Of a stretch of 64,000 nucleotides of DNA, positions 8,181 to 16,183 are shown in pieces (positions within the stretch are counted from its first letter, which is position 1; each line of letters begins with the position of its first letter). This DNA comes from Streptomyces sp. CB02400 (lineage in GTDB: Bacteria > Actinomycetota > Actinomycetes > Streptomycetales > Streptomycetaceae). A model generated the notes under the pieces. That model was given only the letters and a program-made list of their open reading frames with translations. It ran no database searches and had not been told where the DNA came from. The position numbers and the translations under genes were made by a program. The stretch spans positions 1 to 64,000 of the forward strand of contig NZ_LIWB01000003.1 of the NCBI RefSeq assembly GCF_001905725.1, in the 5' to 3' direction.

Positions 8181-9520
8181 TCCAGATCTTCTTCTCGGCC
8201 ACGCAGTACGCGGCCGCGACCGTCACCGCCGCGATCCGCGCCGGCCTGTTCGGCCCGCGCGAACACCGCCGCATCCTCGTGGTCAGCAACACCGCCGCCG
8301 TCCCCGAGGTCGGCACCCCGCTGGACCGGATGGCCGGCTTCGAGACGCTGCGCCCGGAGTTCGACGAGGTGCGCTCCTGGAACGAGTTCATCGCCCCGCA
8401 CCACCCGGCCGGCTGGTCGCCCCGCGACCAGGACGTCCGGCTCTGGGAGAAGGCCGTACGCCTCGCCTGGGACCTGGGCGACGAGCCGGTCGAGATCGCC
8501 TGCGAGTCCATCCAGGCCAACCCCTCCCGCGCGGTCGCGGAGATCTTCGCGGACAGCCCCGTCCACGTCTACGCGGACGGCCTGATGAGCTACGGCCCCA
8601 CCCGCAACCGCCTCCCGCACGAACTGAGCAGCCGTATCGCCCGGGTCCTCCACCTCGACCTGGTGCCCGGACTGCGGCCGATGCTGCTGTCCGAGTACGG
8701 AGTGGAACCCGAGGCCGTGCCCGGCGAGGCCATGGTCGAGGTGCTCGCCGGGATCGGCGAGGCCGGCGCGGACCTCCTCGCCCGGCGCGTCACCGCGGAC
8801 GACCGCCCCACCGCCGTACTCATCGGCCAGTACCTCTCCGCCATCGACCTGATCACCCAGGACGAGGAGGAACGGCTGCACGTGCGGATGCTGCGGGCCG
8901 CCGCCCGCGCAGGACACGAACACGTGCTGTTCAAGCCGCACCCCAGCGCACCCGCCGTGTACAGCACGTCGCTGGAGACGGCCGCCGCCGAACTGGGCGT
9001 ACGGCTGACCGCGCTGACCGAACCCGTGCTCGCCGAGACCGTCTTCGCGTTCCTGCGGCCGAGGCTCGTCATCGGCTGCTTCTCCACGGCGCTGATGACG
9101 GCCGCCGCCTTCTACGGCATCCCCGTCGCCCGCGTCGGCACGGAGCTGCTGCTGGAGCGGATCACGCCGTACGAGAACAGCAACCGCGTCCCGCTCACCA
9201 TCATCGACGCGGCCCTGCCCGACGCGGAGCACGCGGAGCTCGGCCGGCCGCTCGAACTGGACGCGCTCGCCGGGGAACTGGCGCCGCTGGTGCGGACGGT
9301 CGGGTACTGCATGCAGTCCCGCAAGTACCACGGGTCGCGGGAGGAGGCGGTGGCATGGCTCGCCGTCCACCTCTCCACGCACCAGAAGTACTTCCAGCGC
9401 CGCCGTCTCACCAGCCTGCGCCTGCCGGGCGGCAGCCCGGTCCGCGCGGAGGCGCTGCGCCGCCATCCGGCCGTGCGCCGCGCGGTACGGCGGATGCGGT
9501 CGGCCGCCCGGCAGAAGTGA
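8177..9520 (+). CDS. Polysialyltransferase-family glycosyltransferase, copy 1
   Basis: The 447-residue protein matches bacterial alpha-2,8-polysialyltransferase-like proteins. Seen features are IFFSATQYAAATVTAAI at the start, HVYADGLMSYGPT (acidic donor-site region), LFKPHPSAP (the HP motif) and VIGCFSTALMTAAAFYGIPVARVGTELL (the Ser/Thr-rich nucleotide-binding motif). The family adds nonulosonic acids from CMP donors, which fits the CMP-sugar synthetase and NeuB-like genes nearby. ATG 8177 overlaps the stop of the GT2 gene, with GAAGGGA about 9 nt upstream as ribosome binding site. It is paralogous to the protein at 10760-12109. I infer polymerisation of Kdn or sialic-acid-like units into a wall polymer. 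Confidence 0.85.
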   Translation: MIQIFFSATQYAAATVTAAIRAGLFGPREHRRILVVSNTAAVPEVGTPLDRMAGFETLRPEFDEVRSWNEFIAPHHPAGWSPRDQDVRLWEKAVRLAWDLGDEPVEIACESIQANPSRAVAEIFADSPVHVYADGLMSYGPTRNRLPHELSSRIARVLHLDLVPGLRPMLLSEYGVEPEAVPGEAMVEVLAGIGEAGADLLARRVTADDRPTAVLIGQYLSAIDLITQDEEERLHVRMLRAAARAGHEHVLFKPHPSAPAVYSTSLETAAAELGVRLTALTEPVLAETVFAFLRPRLVIGCFSTALMTAAAFYGIPVARVGTELLLERITPYENSNRVPLTIIDAALPDAEHAELGRPLELDALAGELAPLVRTVGYCMQSRKYHGSREEAVAWLAVHLSTHQKYFQRRRLTSLRLPGGSPVRAEALRRHPAVRRAVRRMRSAARQK

Positions 9521-9542
9521 CGGGGCCCGGGGGCGGGGCGTC

Positions 9543-10724
9543 CTACGCCGCTCCGCCCTTCCCGGGCCCGCCGGGCCGCACGGCCAGCGCCCGCTTCAGC
9601 CGCGGCCCGAACGGCTTCTCCACGAATCGGTGCATCAGCCAGGCGACGCCCAGCAGCCCCAGCACCGAGACGGCGAACGTCGGATACGCGCCCAGCCCGA
9701 AGTAGCGGTACAGCACCCGGATGAAGAACCAGCCCAGGTGCTCGTGGATCAGGTAGAAGGGGTACGTCAGCGCCCCGGCCACCGTCAGCCAGCGCCAGTT
9801 CGCCCAGCGGGTCCAGCCCAGCGCCACGGCCGCGACGGCGGCGAAGGCGAGGAGCACGATCGCCTGGATGACGTACGGGTCGCGGTGGAAGTCGCCCTCC
9901 GCACCGGGATTCCACAGCGCCGTGACCGAGTAGCGCTGGCCGAGCAGGAAACTGAAGCCCACGATGCCCCACAGCAGCAGGCTGCCGCCGAAACGGTGGA
10001 TCAGGTACAGGGCGAGGCCGCCGACGAAGTACGGCGCGTGGTCCCGCATCACCAGTTCGTCGGTCAGCGGGTGGTCCGCCACCCGCGCGAAGACGCCGGC
10101 CAGCGTCCACAGGCAGCAGAACACCACGACCTTGCGGTAGGTCACGCCCCGCCAGACCACCAGCAGCGCGAACAGCGCGTAGAAGCGCACCTCGACCCAG
10201 AGCGTCCAGCACACGCCCAGCACCCGGGGCACCCCCATCGGCTGCTGCAGCATGGTCAGGTTGACCAGGATCTCGTTCAGCCGCAGCGGGTGGGCGACGA
10301 CCGGCAGCAGGCACCCGGCCGCGGTGATCAGGACGATCGCCGCCCAGTACGCCGGATACAGCCGGGCCACCCGGGAACGGAAGAAGTCGCCCGGACCACG
10401 GCCCCAGCTGCTCATGCAGATCACGAAGCCGCTGATGAGGAAGAAGAACTGCACCCCGAGAGAGCCGTACGTCGCCACCTGCGACAGCGTCGGGAACTTC
10501 TGGCCGGGGGACTGGTCCCAGGACGCGGCGACCTCGCCGTTCTTGCCCGCGAAGTGGTACAGGCAGACCATCAGAGCGGCCAGCAGCCGCAGGCCGTCCA
10601 GGGCACGGAGACGGTCGCCCCCCGGCCGGCGGGGAGACGTGTCGGGGTCCCCCGGGCGCCCGGAGGGTATCGGCGCAGGCGCCGTGATCGTCGGGACCAG
10701 GACCTGGTCGGCCGCTTTCACCAT
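9543..10724 (-). CDS. Acyltransferase 3 (OafA-like) membrane protein
   Basis: The 393-residue integral membrane protein has about ten hydrophobic segments. The family signature near the N-terminus is DGLRLLAALMVCLYHF (catalytic His in the first helix). FFLISGFVICMSSWGR and FRSRVARLYPAYW (the R-x-R region) follow. Members O-acylate, usually O-acetylate, surface sugars using cytoplasmic acyl-CoA. The start ATG 10724 has AAAGG 6 nt upstream. The gene sits between the two oppositely oriented polysialyltransferase-like genes, 22 and 35 bases away, so O-acetylation of the nonulosonic polymer is a natural inference. Confidence 0.88.
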   Translation of the reverse strand: MVKAADQVLVPTITAPAPIPSGRPGDPDTSPRRPGGDRLRALDGLRLLAALMVCLYHFAGKNGEVAASWDQSPGQKFPTLSQVATYGSLGVQFFFLISGFVICMSSWGRGPGDFFRSRVARLYPAYWAAIVLITAAGCLLPVVAHPLRLNEILVNLTMLQQPMGVPRVLGVCWTLWVEVRFYALFALLVVWRGVTYRKVVVFCCLWTLAGVFARVADHPLTDELVMRDHAPYFVGGLALYLIHRFGGSLLLWGIVGFSFLLGQRYSVTALWNPGAEGDFHRDPYVIQAIVLLAFAAVAAVALGWTRWANWRWLTVAGALTYPFYLIHEHLGWFFIRVLYRYFGLGAYPTFAVSVLGLLGVAWLMHRFVEKPFGPRLKRALAVRPGGPGKGGAA

Positions 10725-10759
10725 GAGGCCTTTCGGTGGATGTCCGGGACGCCGGACGG

Positions 10760-12109
10760 TCAGCGCCTGGTCAGCGCACGGGCGCGTCGGGCGAGTCGTC
10801 GGACGGTCGCGTTGCGCGGGAGGAACGACAACTGGGCCGGGACCCCGCCCGGCAGCGCGAGCGAGGTCAGGCGGCGGCGCTTGAAGTAGCGCCACGTACG
10901 GGTGTCGAGGTGCCGGGACAGATGGTGCTCGGCATCCGCCCGCAGCTCCGGATGGATCCTGGGCTGCATCACGTAGCTCACGGCCTTGAGCAGGTCGGCC
11001 AGGTCCGCCGACCGCTCCGGCGCGGGCATCCGCCGGTCGGTCACCGCCGCCGCGTCCTCCAGGTCGGGCAACAGGGCGTCCGCGATGGTCAGCGGTACAC
11101 GATCGCCGTTCTGGTAGGGCGCGAGCCGGGCCAGCAGCGTGTCGGTGCCCACCCGCGCGACCGGAAGGCCGTACAGACCGGCCGCGGTGAACAGCGCGGC
11201 CGGGAAACAGCCGACGACGAGGGCGGGACGCACCCGCTGGAACACCGCCTCGGCCAGGACGGGACCCTCCGGCACGGTCAGCCGGGCGCCGAGCCGCCCG
11301 GCCTCCTCCGACAGCCGGCCCGGCCGGCACGCGGGCGCCGCCGGATGCGGTACGAAGAGCAGCCTGCGGTGGCCCAGCGCCACCGCGCCGCGCACCATGC
11401 GCAGGTACAGCTCCTCCTCCTCGCGGCCGGTGAGGAGGCCGGGCGCGGACAGACACTGGCCCAGCAGCAGCGCCGGCCGCTCGGCCCCGTCCTCCACGTC
11501 GGCGAGAGCGTCCCCGTCACGGGCGAGTTCGCTCAGGACCTTCACCAACGCCTCGGCCGGGACCTCCTCGGACGGCACGCCGAACTCCGTGAGCAGCAGC
11601 GGAGCGAGCCCCGGTACGAGACCGGGGTGCAGCAGCCGGTCGACGCGGGTGCCCACCAGCGGGTCGATCTTGCCGGGGGTGGGGCCGTAGCCCATGAGGC
11701 CGTCCGCGTAGACGTCGACGGGGGCGTCCGTGAACAGCCGGCACACGGCGAGCGCCGGGTCCGCGTGGACGGACTCCACCACCAGCCGGACCCCGTCGTC
11801 GCCGAGCCCCCACAGCAGCCGTACGTACCGCTCCCACATCGGGACGTCGTCGGCGCGGGGGCTCCAGCCGCCGGGATGGAAGGGAGCGATGGTCTCGTTC
11901 CAGGACAGCACCTCGTCGAAACGCTCCCGGATCCGGGCGAAGCCCGGCATGGTGTCGACGGCGGGGGCGGTCTCGGGGATGGCCGCGCCGTTGCTGACCA
12001 GCAGCAGGCGCCGGTCGGCGGGCTCGAAGAGCCCGGCGTCCAGGGCGGCCGCCAGCGTGGCGGCTCCGTACAGGGTCGACGCGCAGAAGATCTGCGTGGT
12101 GCGGGGCAT
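10760..12109 (-). CDS. Polysialyltransferase-family glycosyltransferase, copy 2
   Basis: The 449-residue protein is paralogous to the one at 8177-9520. It shares QIFCASTLYGAATLAAAL, VLSWNETIAPFHPGGWSPR, VDVYADGLMGYGPTPGK, LLFVPHPAAP (HP motif), VVGCFPAALFTAAGLYGLPVA and the C-terminal WRYFKRRRLTSLALPGG. In the Ser/Thr motif this copy reads CFPAAL where copy 1 reads CFSTAL, losing the hydroxyl residues, so its donor site or activity may differ. Start ATG 12109 overlaps the stop of the upstream GT2 gene by one base (TGATG), so translation is coupled. It probably transfers nonulosonic acid residues in the same polymer pathway. Confidence 0.85.
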   Translation of the reverse strand: MPRTTQIFCASTLYGAATLAAALDAGLFEPADRRLLLVSNGAAIPETAPAVDTMPGFARIRERFDEVLSWNETIAPFHPGGWSPRADDVPMWERYVRLLWGLGDDGVRLVVESVHADPALAVCRLFTDAPVDVYADGLMGYGPTPGKIDPLVGTRVDRLLHPGLVPGLAPLLLTEFGVPSEEVPAEALVKVLSELARDGDALADVEDGAERPALLLGQCLSAPGLLTGREEEELYLRMVRGAVALGHRRLLFVPHPAAPACRPGRLSEEAGRLGARLTVPEGPVLAEAVFQRVRPALVVGCFPAALFTAAGLYGLPVARVGTDTLLARLAPYQNGDRVPLTIADALLPDLEDAAAVTDRRMPAPERSADLADLLKAVSYVMQPRIHPELRADAEHHLSRHLDTRTWRYFKRRRLTSLALPGGVPAQLSFLPRNATVRRLARRARALTRR

Positions 12110-13089
12110 CAGGCGGCCACCGCCCGGCCGGCCGCCGGCCGCCGGCGCAGCCGCCTCAGCGGGGTCGCCCGCTGGGTGTTCATGGAGTCCAGGACCTCCG
12201 TGAGGACGGGCTGCGGCAGGCGTTTGAGGGCGGCGGACGTCAGGGAACGCAGTCTCCTCGCCACGGCGGGTTCGAACCTCTCGATCGATCCGAGGTGATG
12301 GGCCATGACGGCGCAGTACGTGCGCACGGCCTTCGGCAGCAGGGTGCCGGCGTCCGGGTCCGCGGCCGTCTCGGCGATCACCTGGTCGAACGCCCGCAGG
12401 AAGTCCAGTTGCCGCACGTCCCCGATCTGGGTGAGCGACGAGGCGACCCCCCGGCGGTAGTGGACGCCCAGCAGCCCGACGACGGCGAAGGACTCCGCCT
12501 CCCGGTGCAGCTTCCAGATCCACGGCCGGTCCTCCGCGGTGCGCAGCCCGTCCGTGAAGTGCAGCAGCCCCCGGTCCACCAGCCGGCGGTGGTAGACACC
12601 GGCCCACGCGTAGGCGTAGTCGACGCAGGTCGTCCGGTCGGCGGGCAGGATCGCCTCCCGCGGGGACATCACCACTCCCCGGCGGCCGTGCGGGACGCGG
12701 TGGATGCTGCGGGCCCGCCCCGTGCACTGGACGTGGTCGGTCCGCAGGAAGTCGCAGTCCAGCCGCTCGGCCGCGGCGACGAGTTGCGGGTAGTAGCCGG
12801 GCGCGAGCCAGTCGTCGCCGTCGAGGAACGTCAGGAACCGGCCGCGCGCCCGGTCGATCCCGGTGTTGCGCGCGGTGGCCAGCCCGCCGTTGTGCTCGTG
12901 CCTGACATACACGGCACCCGGCAGCTCACGCGCCGCGCGCGCGAGGATCTCCGGGGTCTCGTCCCGCGAACAGTCGTCCACGAGTATGAACTCGAAGTCG
13001 TCGCGCGCGTTCGCACGCAGGCTCTTCAGGGTGTCCGGGGCGTATTGCTGCACGTTGTAGAACGGCACGATGACGGAGAGCTTCAGCAC
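12109..13089 (-). CDS. GT2 family glycosyltransferase, copy 2
   Basis: The 326-residue GT-A glycosyltransferase begins LKLSVIVPFYNVQQYAPDTL. It has ILVDDCSRDETPEILA, VRHEHNGGLATARNTGID and FLDGDDWLAPGYY (DxD). It is the paralogue of the gene at 7194-8180. GTG 13089 is preferred over ATG 13185: it begins exactly at the fold, and TAACGT (13102-13097) lies 7 nt before it, the spacing of a leaderless promoter. It heads a GT2-polysialyltransferase operon transcribed leftward. It is divergent from the DUF6716 gene, with an 18-bp perfect palindrome in between. Confidence 0.86.
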   Translation of the reverse strand: MLKLSVIVPFYNVQQYAPDTLKSLRANARDDFEFILVDDCSRDETPEILARAARELPGAVYVRHEHNGGLATARNTGIDRARGRFLTFLDGDDWLAPGYYPQLVAAAERLDCDFLRTDHVQCTGRARSIHRVPHGRRGVVMSPREAILPADRTTCVDYAYAWAGVYHRRLVDRGLLHFTDGLRTAEDRPWIWKLHREAESFAVVGLLGVHYRRGVASSLTQIGDVRQLDFLRAFDQVIAETAADPDAGTLLPKAVRTYCAVMAHHLGSIERFEPAVARRLRSLTSAALKRLPQPVLTEVLDSMNTQRATPLRRLRRRPAAGRAVAA

Positions 13090-13259
13090 GCGGGCGACGT
13101 TAGGCGGCGGCCCGGCATTCGGTTCGACCGCCCACTGGATACCGGATGAACTACGTGTGGCGAATCCGTGAACCACGATTTCCATCGGCCCGATACGGGC
13201 TCGAATCGCCATTCGGCGGTGTGCTGTTAACCGTTTGTTGTGTTCGGGTTGGGCGGTTC

Positions 13260-13280
13260 CTAGGAATCGATTCCTAGCGT
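13260..13280. promoter_or_regulatory. 18-bp perfect palindrome overlapping a -10 box
   Basis: CTAGGAATCGATTCCTAG at 13260-13277 is a perfect palindrome in the divergent region between two glycosyltransferase transcripts. Its right end forms part of TAGCGT (13275-13280), a -10-like hexamer 7 nt before the GTG at 13288. This places it where a repressor would block polymerase. No copy was noticed elsewhere in the window. Confidence 0.65.
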
Positions 13281-13287
13281 CTTCGAC

Positions 13288-14595
13288 GTGCCAGCAAGTG
13301 CAACGAAGCCTCTCAGGGTCGCGGTCCTCGCGGATTCCGACACCCGGTGGAAATGGGGCGCGCTCACCGCGAACCGCGTCGCGCCGCGGGACGTCCGCCT
13401 CGACGGATTCCTGCTGCGGGGCCGCGCCACCCCCACCGCCCGCCAGCTCGGCGAGGTCGGCGTCACCGCGGACTCGCTCCGCGAGGTCACCGCCGTCGAG
13501 TTCCTGCGCGCGATGCGCGAGGAGTCGTACGACCTCCTCGTGCTCGCCCTGGTCGGCGGCGGTGTGCAGGCGATGCTGCACGGACTCAAGCGCGCCTGGG
13601 AGGACCGGCCGCGGCGGCCCGTCGTCGTCACCGGATACGTCGGTGTCGTCTACGAGAAGCTCGCCGACGGCCTCCTGCTGCGCCACGGCGCCGACCTGGT
13701 GCTCGCCAACTCCCGCCAGGACGCGGACCGCTTCCGCGCCGTGTACGAAGGGGTGGGCGCCGACGCCTCGTCGGTGACCGAGGTCGCGCTGCCGTTCCTC
13801 GGCGGGGCCGCGTACGAGGGCGAACACGATCCCTACACGGTCGTCTTCGCCGCCCAGCCCTCCGTCCCGGACAGCCGCAGGGACCGTACGTACCTGCTGA
13901 ACCGGCTGGTGCGGCACGCCCGCCGGCACCCCGAGCGCGAGGTGCTGCTGAAGCTGCGCTCCAAGCCCGGCGAACACACCACGCACATCGAGGAACTGCC
14001 CTACCAGAAGCTCGCCCAGCGGCAGGACCTGCCGCCCAACTTCCGCCTGGTCTACGGACACATGGGCGAGGTCCTCGACCGGACCGACCTCCTCGTCACG
14101 GTCAGCTCCACGGCCGCCCTGGAGTCGCTGCACCGCCGCGTCCCCACCGTGGTCCTCACCGACCTCGGCATCCGGGAAGCCCTCGGCAACCACCACTTCG
14201 TCGGCTCCGGCTGCCTCGCCTCCTGGGACCAGCTCGACGCGGGACACCGCCCGGAGCCGGACCCGGAGTGGGTGGCACGGCAGGGGGTCGCGGTGGGCGG
14301 CTCGTACGAGACGGCCTTCGACGCGGCCCGCGAACGCATCGCCGAACTGCTCGGCCGGCCCGGCGGACTGCCGCCCCTCACCCCGTACTACACGCCCGTC
14401 ACCGCGCCCGGCTATCTGCCCGGCATCCTCGCCCGCCACCACCTCGGCCCGGACGGCACCCCGCTGCCCGGCGCGCCCGCCGCCGACAGGGAGCCCGGAC
14501 CGGTCCGGCAGATCGTGCGCCGGGCGGCGCGCGGCGCCTACCGGCACGGCGTGCAGCGCGTGGCCCCGGTGATCCGACGGATGGGCGAACTGTGA
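13288..14595 (+). CDS. DUF6716-type putative glycosyltransferase
   Basis: The 435-residue protein resembles actinobacterial proteins filed as DUF6716, putative glycosyltransferases of the surface polymer loci. The GT-B-like fold shows PLRVAVLADSDTRWKWG at the start, VVVTGYVGVVYEKLADGLLLR, VLANSRQDADRFRAVYEGVG, VLLKLRSKPGEHTTH and VTVSSTAALESLHRRVPTVVL. The last resembles the Ser/Thr nucleotide-binding stretch of CDP-glycerol and polysialyl transferases. GTG 13288 is probably leaderless (TAGCGT 7 nt upstream). It heads the rightward run of DUF6716, CMP-sugar synthetase, NeuB-like and GT52-like genes. The activity is inferred from fold and context only. Confidence 0.75.
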   Translation: MPASATKPLRVAVLADSDTRWKWGALTANRVAPRDVRLDGFLLRGRATPTARQLGEVGVTADSLREVTAVEFLRAMREESYDLLVLALVGGGVQAMLHGLKRAWEDRPRRPVVVTGYVGVVYEKLADGLLLRHGADLVLANSRQDADRFRAVYEGVGADASSVTEVALPFLGGAAYEGEHDPYTVVFAAQPSVPDSRRDRTYLLNRLVRHARRHPEREVLLKLRSKPGEHTTHIEELPYQKLAQRQDLPPNFRLVYGHMGEVLDRTDLLVTVSSTAALESLHRRVPTVVLTDLGIREALGNHHFVGSGCLASWDQLDAGHRPEPDPEWVARQGVAVGGSYETAFDAARERIAELLGRPGGLPPLTPYYTPVTAPGYLPGILARHHLGPDGTPLPGAPAADREPGPVRQIVRRAARGAYRHGVQRVAPVIRRMGEL

Positions 14596-14627
14596 CCGGC
14601 CCGACCCCCGCTCGAGGAGCTGATCCC

Positions 14628-16169
14628 ATGCCCACCTCCCCTGCCGTACGCCGGGTACTCGCCGTGATCCCCGCGCGCGGCGGCTCCAAGGGCGTACCCG
14701 CGAAGAACCTCGCCCCCGTCGGCGGCGTCCCCCTGGTGGCACGCGCCGTGCGCGAGTGCCGCGCCTCCCGGTACGTCACGGACGTCGTCGTCTCCACCGA
14801 CGACCAGGCCATCGCGGCCGCCGCCCGGCAGGCCGGCGCCGAGGTCGTGCTGCGGCCCGCCGCCATCGCCGGCGACACCGCCACCTCCGAGGCCGCCGTC
14901 CTGCACGCCATGGACACCCACGAGACCCTGCACGGCGCCCCCGTGGACGTCGTCCTGCTCGTACAGTGCACCAGCCCCTTCCTGCTCCGCGAGGACATCG
15001 ACGGGGTGGCCGCCGCGATCACCGACCAGGGCGCCGACACCGCGGTGACGGTCGCTCCGTTCCACGGCTTCATCTGGCGCGACGGGGTGGACGGGGCAGC
15101 CCCGTCCACCCCGGCCGGCGAAGCGACCGCTCACGGCACCGACCGGGCCGCCGCCCCCGTCGGCCGGACCACCGCGCCGACCTCAGCCGGGAGCGCGGAC
15201 ACCGTCTCGGCCGCCTCCGGCGGCGACCGACGTCCCTCGGCCGCCGCCGACCTCGCGGGCGACGGAACCGGCGCGACCGCCTCCACCGGCGCCGGACGAG
15301 CCGCCTCCGCCGACACGGCTGCCGACGGTGGCCGGAGCGCCGCCCCGACTGCCATCGGCACCGGTGGGGGTGCGGACGCCGACCCGTCCGCCGACGCCGA
15401 CCCGTCCGCCGACGGCCCGGTCGCCGCCGGAGGCCACGGAGTCAATCACGACAAGTCCTTCCGCCCCCGCCGCCAGGACCGCCCCCAGGACCTCCTGGAG
15501 ACCGGTGCCGCCTACGCCATGGACGCGGCAGGTTTCCGCGTGCACAAGCACCGCTTCTTCGGCCGTACCGAACTCGTACGCACCGACCCGGCCCGCGTGC
15601 TGGAGATCGACGACCCGCACGACCTCGCACGGGCCCGCGCCCTCGCCCCGCTCTTCGACGCGGAGCGGCCCGGCGCCCTCCCGACCGCCGACGACATCGA
15701 CGCGGTCGTCCTCGACTTCGACGGCACCCAGACCGACGACCGGGTGCTGATCGACTCCGACGGACGGGAGTTCGTCTCCGTGCACCGCGGGGACGGACTC
15801 GGCATCGCGGCCCTGCGCCGCAGCGGCCTGAAGCTGCTCATCCTGTCCACGGAGCAGAACCCGGTCGTCGCCGCCCGCGCACGCAAGCTCAAGCTCCCCG
15901 TGCTGCACGGCATCGACCGCAAGGACCTCGCACTCAAGCAGTGGTGCGAGGAACAGGGCACCGCGCCCGAGCGCGTGCTCTACGTCGGCAACGACGTCAA
16001 CGACCTCCCGTGCTTCGCCCTCGTCGGCTGGCCCGTGGCGGTCGCGAGCGCCCACGACGTCGTACGCGGCGCCGCACGCGCGGTCACCACCCTCCCCGGC
16101 GGTGACGGCGCGATCCGGGAGATCGCCGGCTGGATCCTCGGTCCCTCTCTCGATTCCCTCCCCAAGTAA
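14628..16169 (+). CDS. CMP-nonulosonate cytidylyltransferase fused to HAD phosphatase
   Basis: The 513-residue bifunctional enzyme has an N-terminal cytidylyltransferase domain: VLAVIPARGGSKGVPAKNLA (about 10-29), VVSTDDQAIAAAARQAGAEV and VVLLVQCTSPFLLREDID. It activates a sialic-acid-like sugar as CMP-sugar. The C-terminal HAD domain (from about 358) has the nucleophile DFDGT at 363-367, ILSTEQNPVV and GNDVNDLPC, and resembles KdsC/nonulosonate-9-P phosphatases. A low-complexity Ala/Thr/Gly/Asp-rich insertion of about 118 residues (154-271, nt about 15087-15440), including a DPSADA repeat, interrupts the catalytic domain just before VNHDKSFRPRRQDRPQDL. The start ATG 14628 has GGAG 8 nt upstream. 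Together with the NeuB-like enzyme it could make CMP-Kdn. Confidence 0.88.
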   Translation: MPTSPAVRRVLAVIPARGGSKGVPAKNLAPVGGVPLVARAVRECRASRYVTDVVVSTDDQAIAAAARQAGAEVVLRPAAIAGDTATSEAAVLHAMDTHETLHGAPVDVVLLVQCTSPFLLREDIDGVAAAITDQGADTAVTVAPFHGFIWRDGVDGAAPSTPAGEATAHGTDRAAAPVGRTTAPTSAGSADTVSAASGGDRRPSAAADLAGDGTGATASTGAGRAASADTAADGGRSAAPTAIGTGGGADADPSADADPSADGPVAAGGHGVNHDKSFRPRRQDRPQDLLETGAAYAMDAAGFRVHKHRFFGRTELVRTDPARVLEIDDPHDLARARALAPLFDAERPGALPTADDIDAVVLDFDGTQTDDRVLIDSDGREFVSVHRGDGLGIAALRRSGLKLLILSTEQNPVVAARARKLKLPVLHGIDRKDLALKQWCEEQGTAPERVLYVGNDVNDLPCFALVGWPVAVASAHDVVRGAARAVTTLPGGDGAIREIAGWILGPSLDSLPK

Positions 16170-16183
16170 GGAAACGCCAGGTC

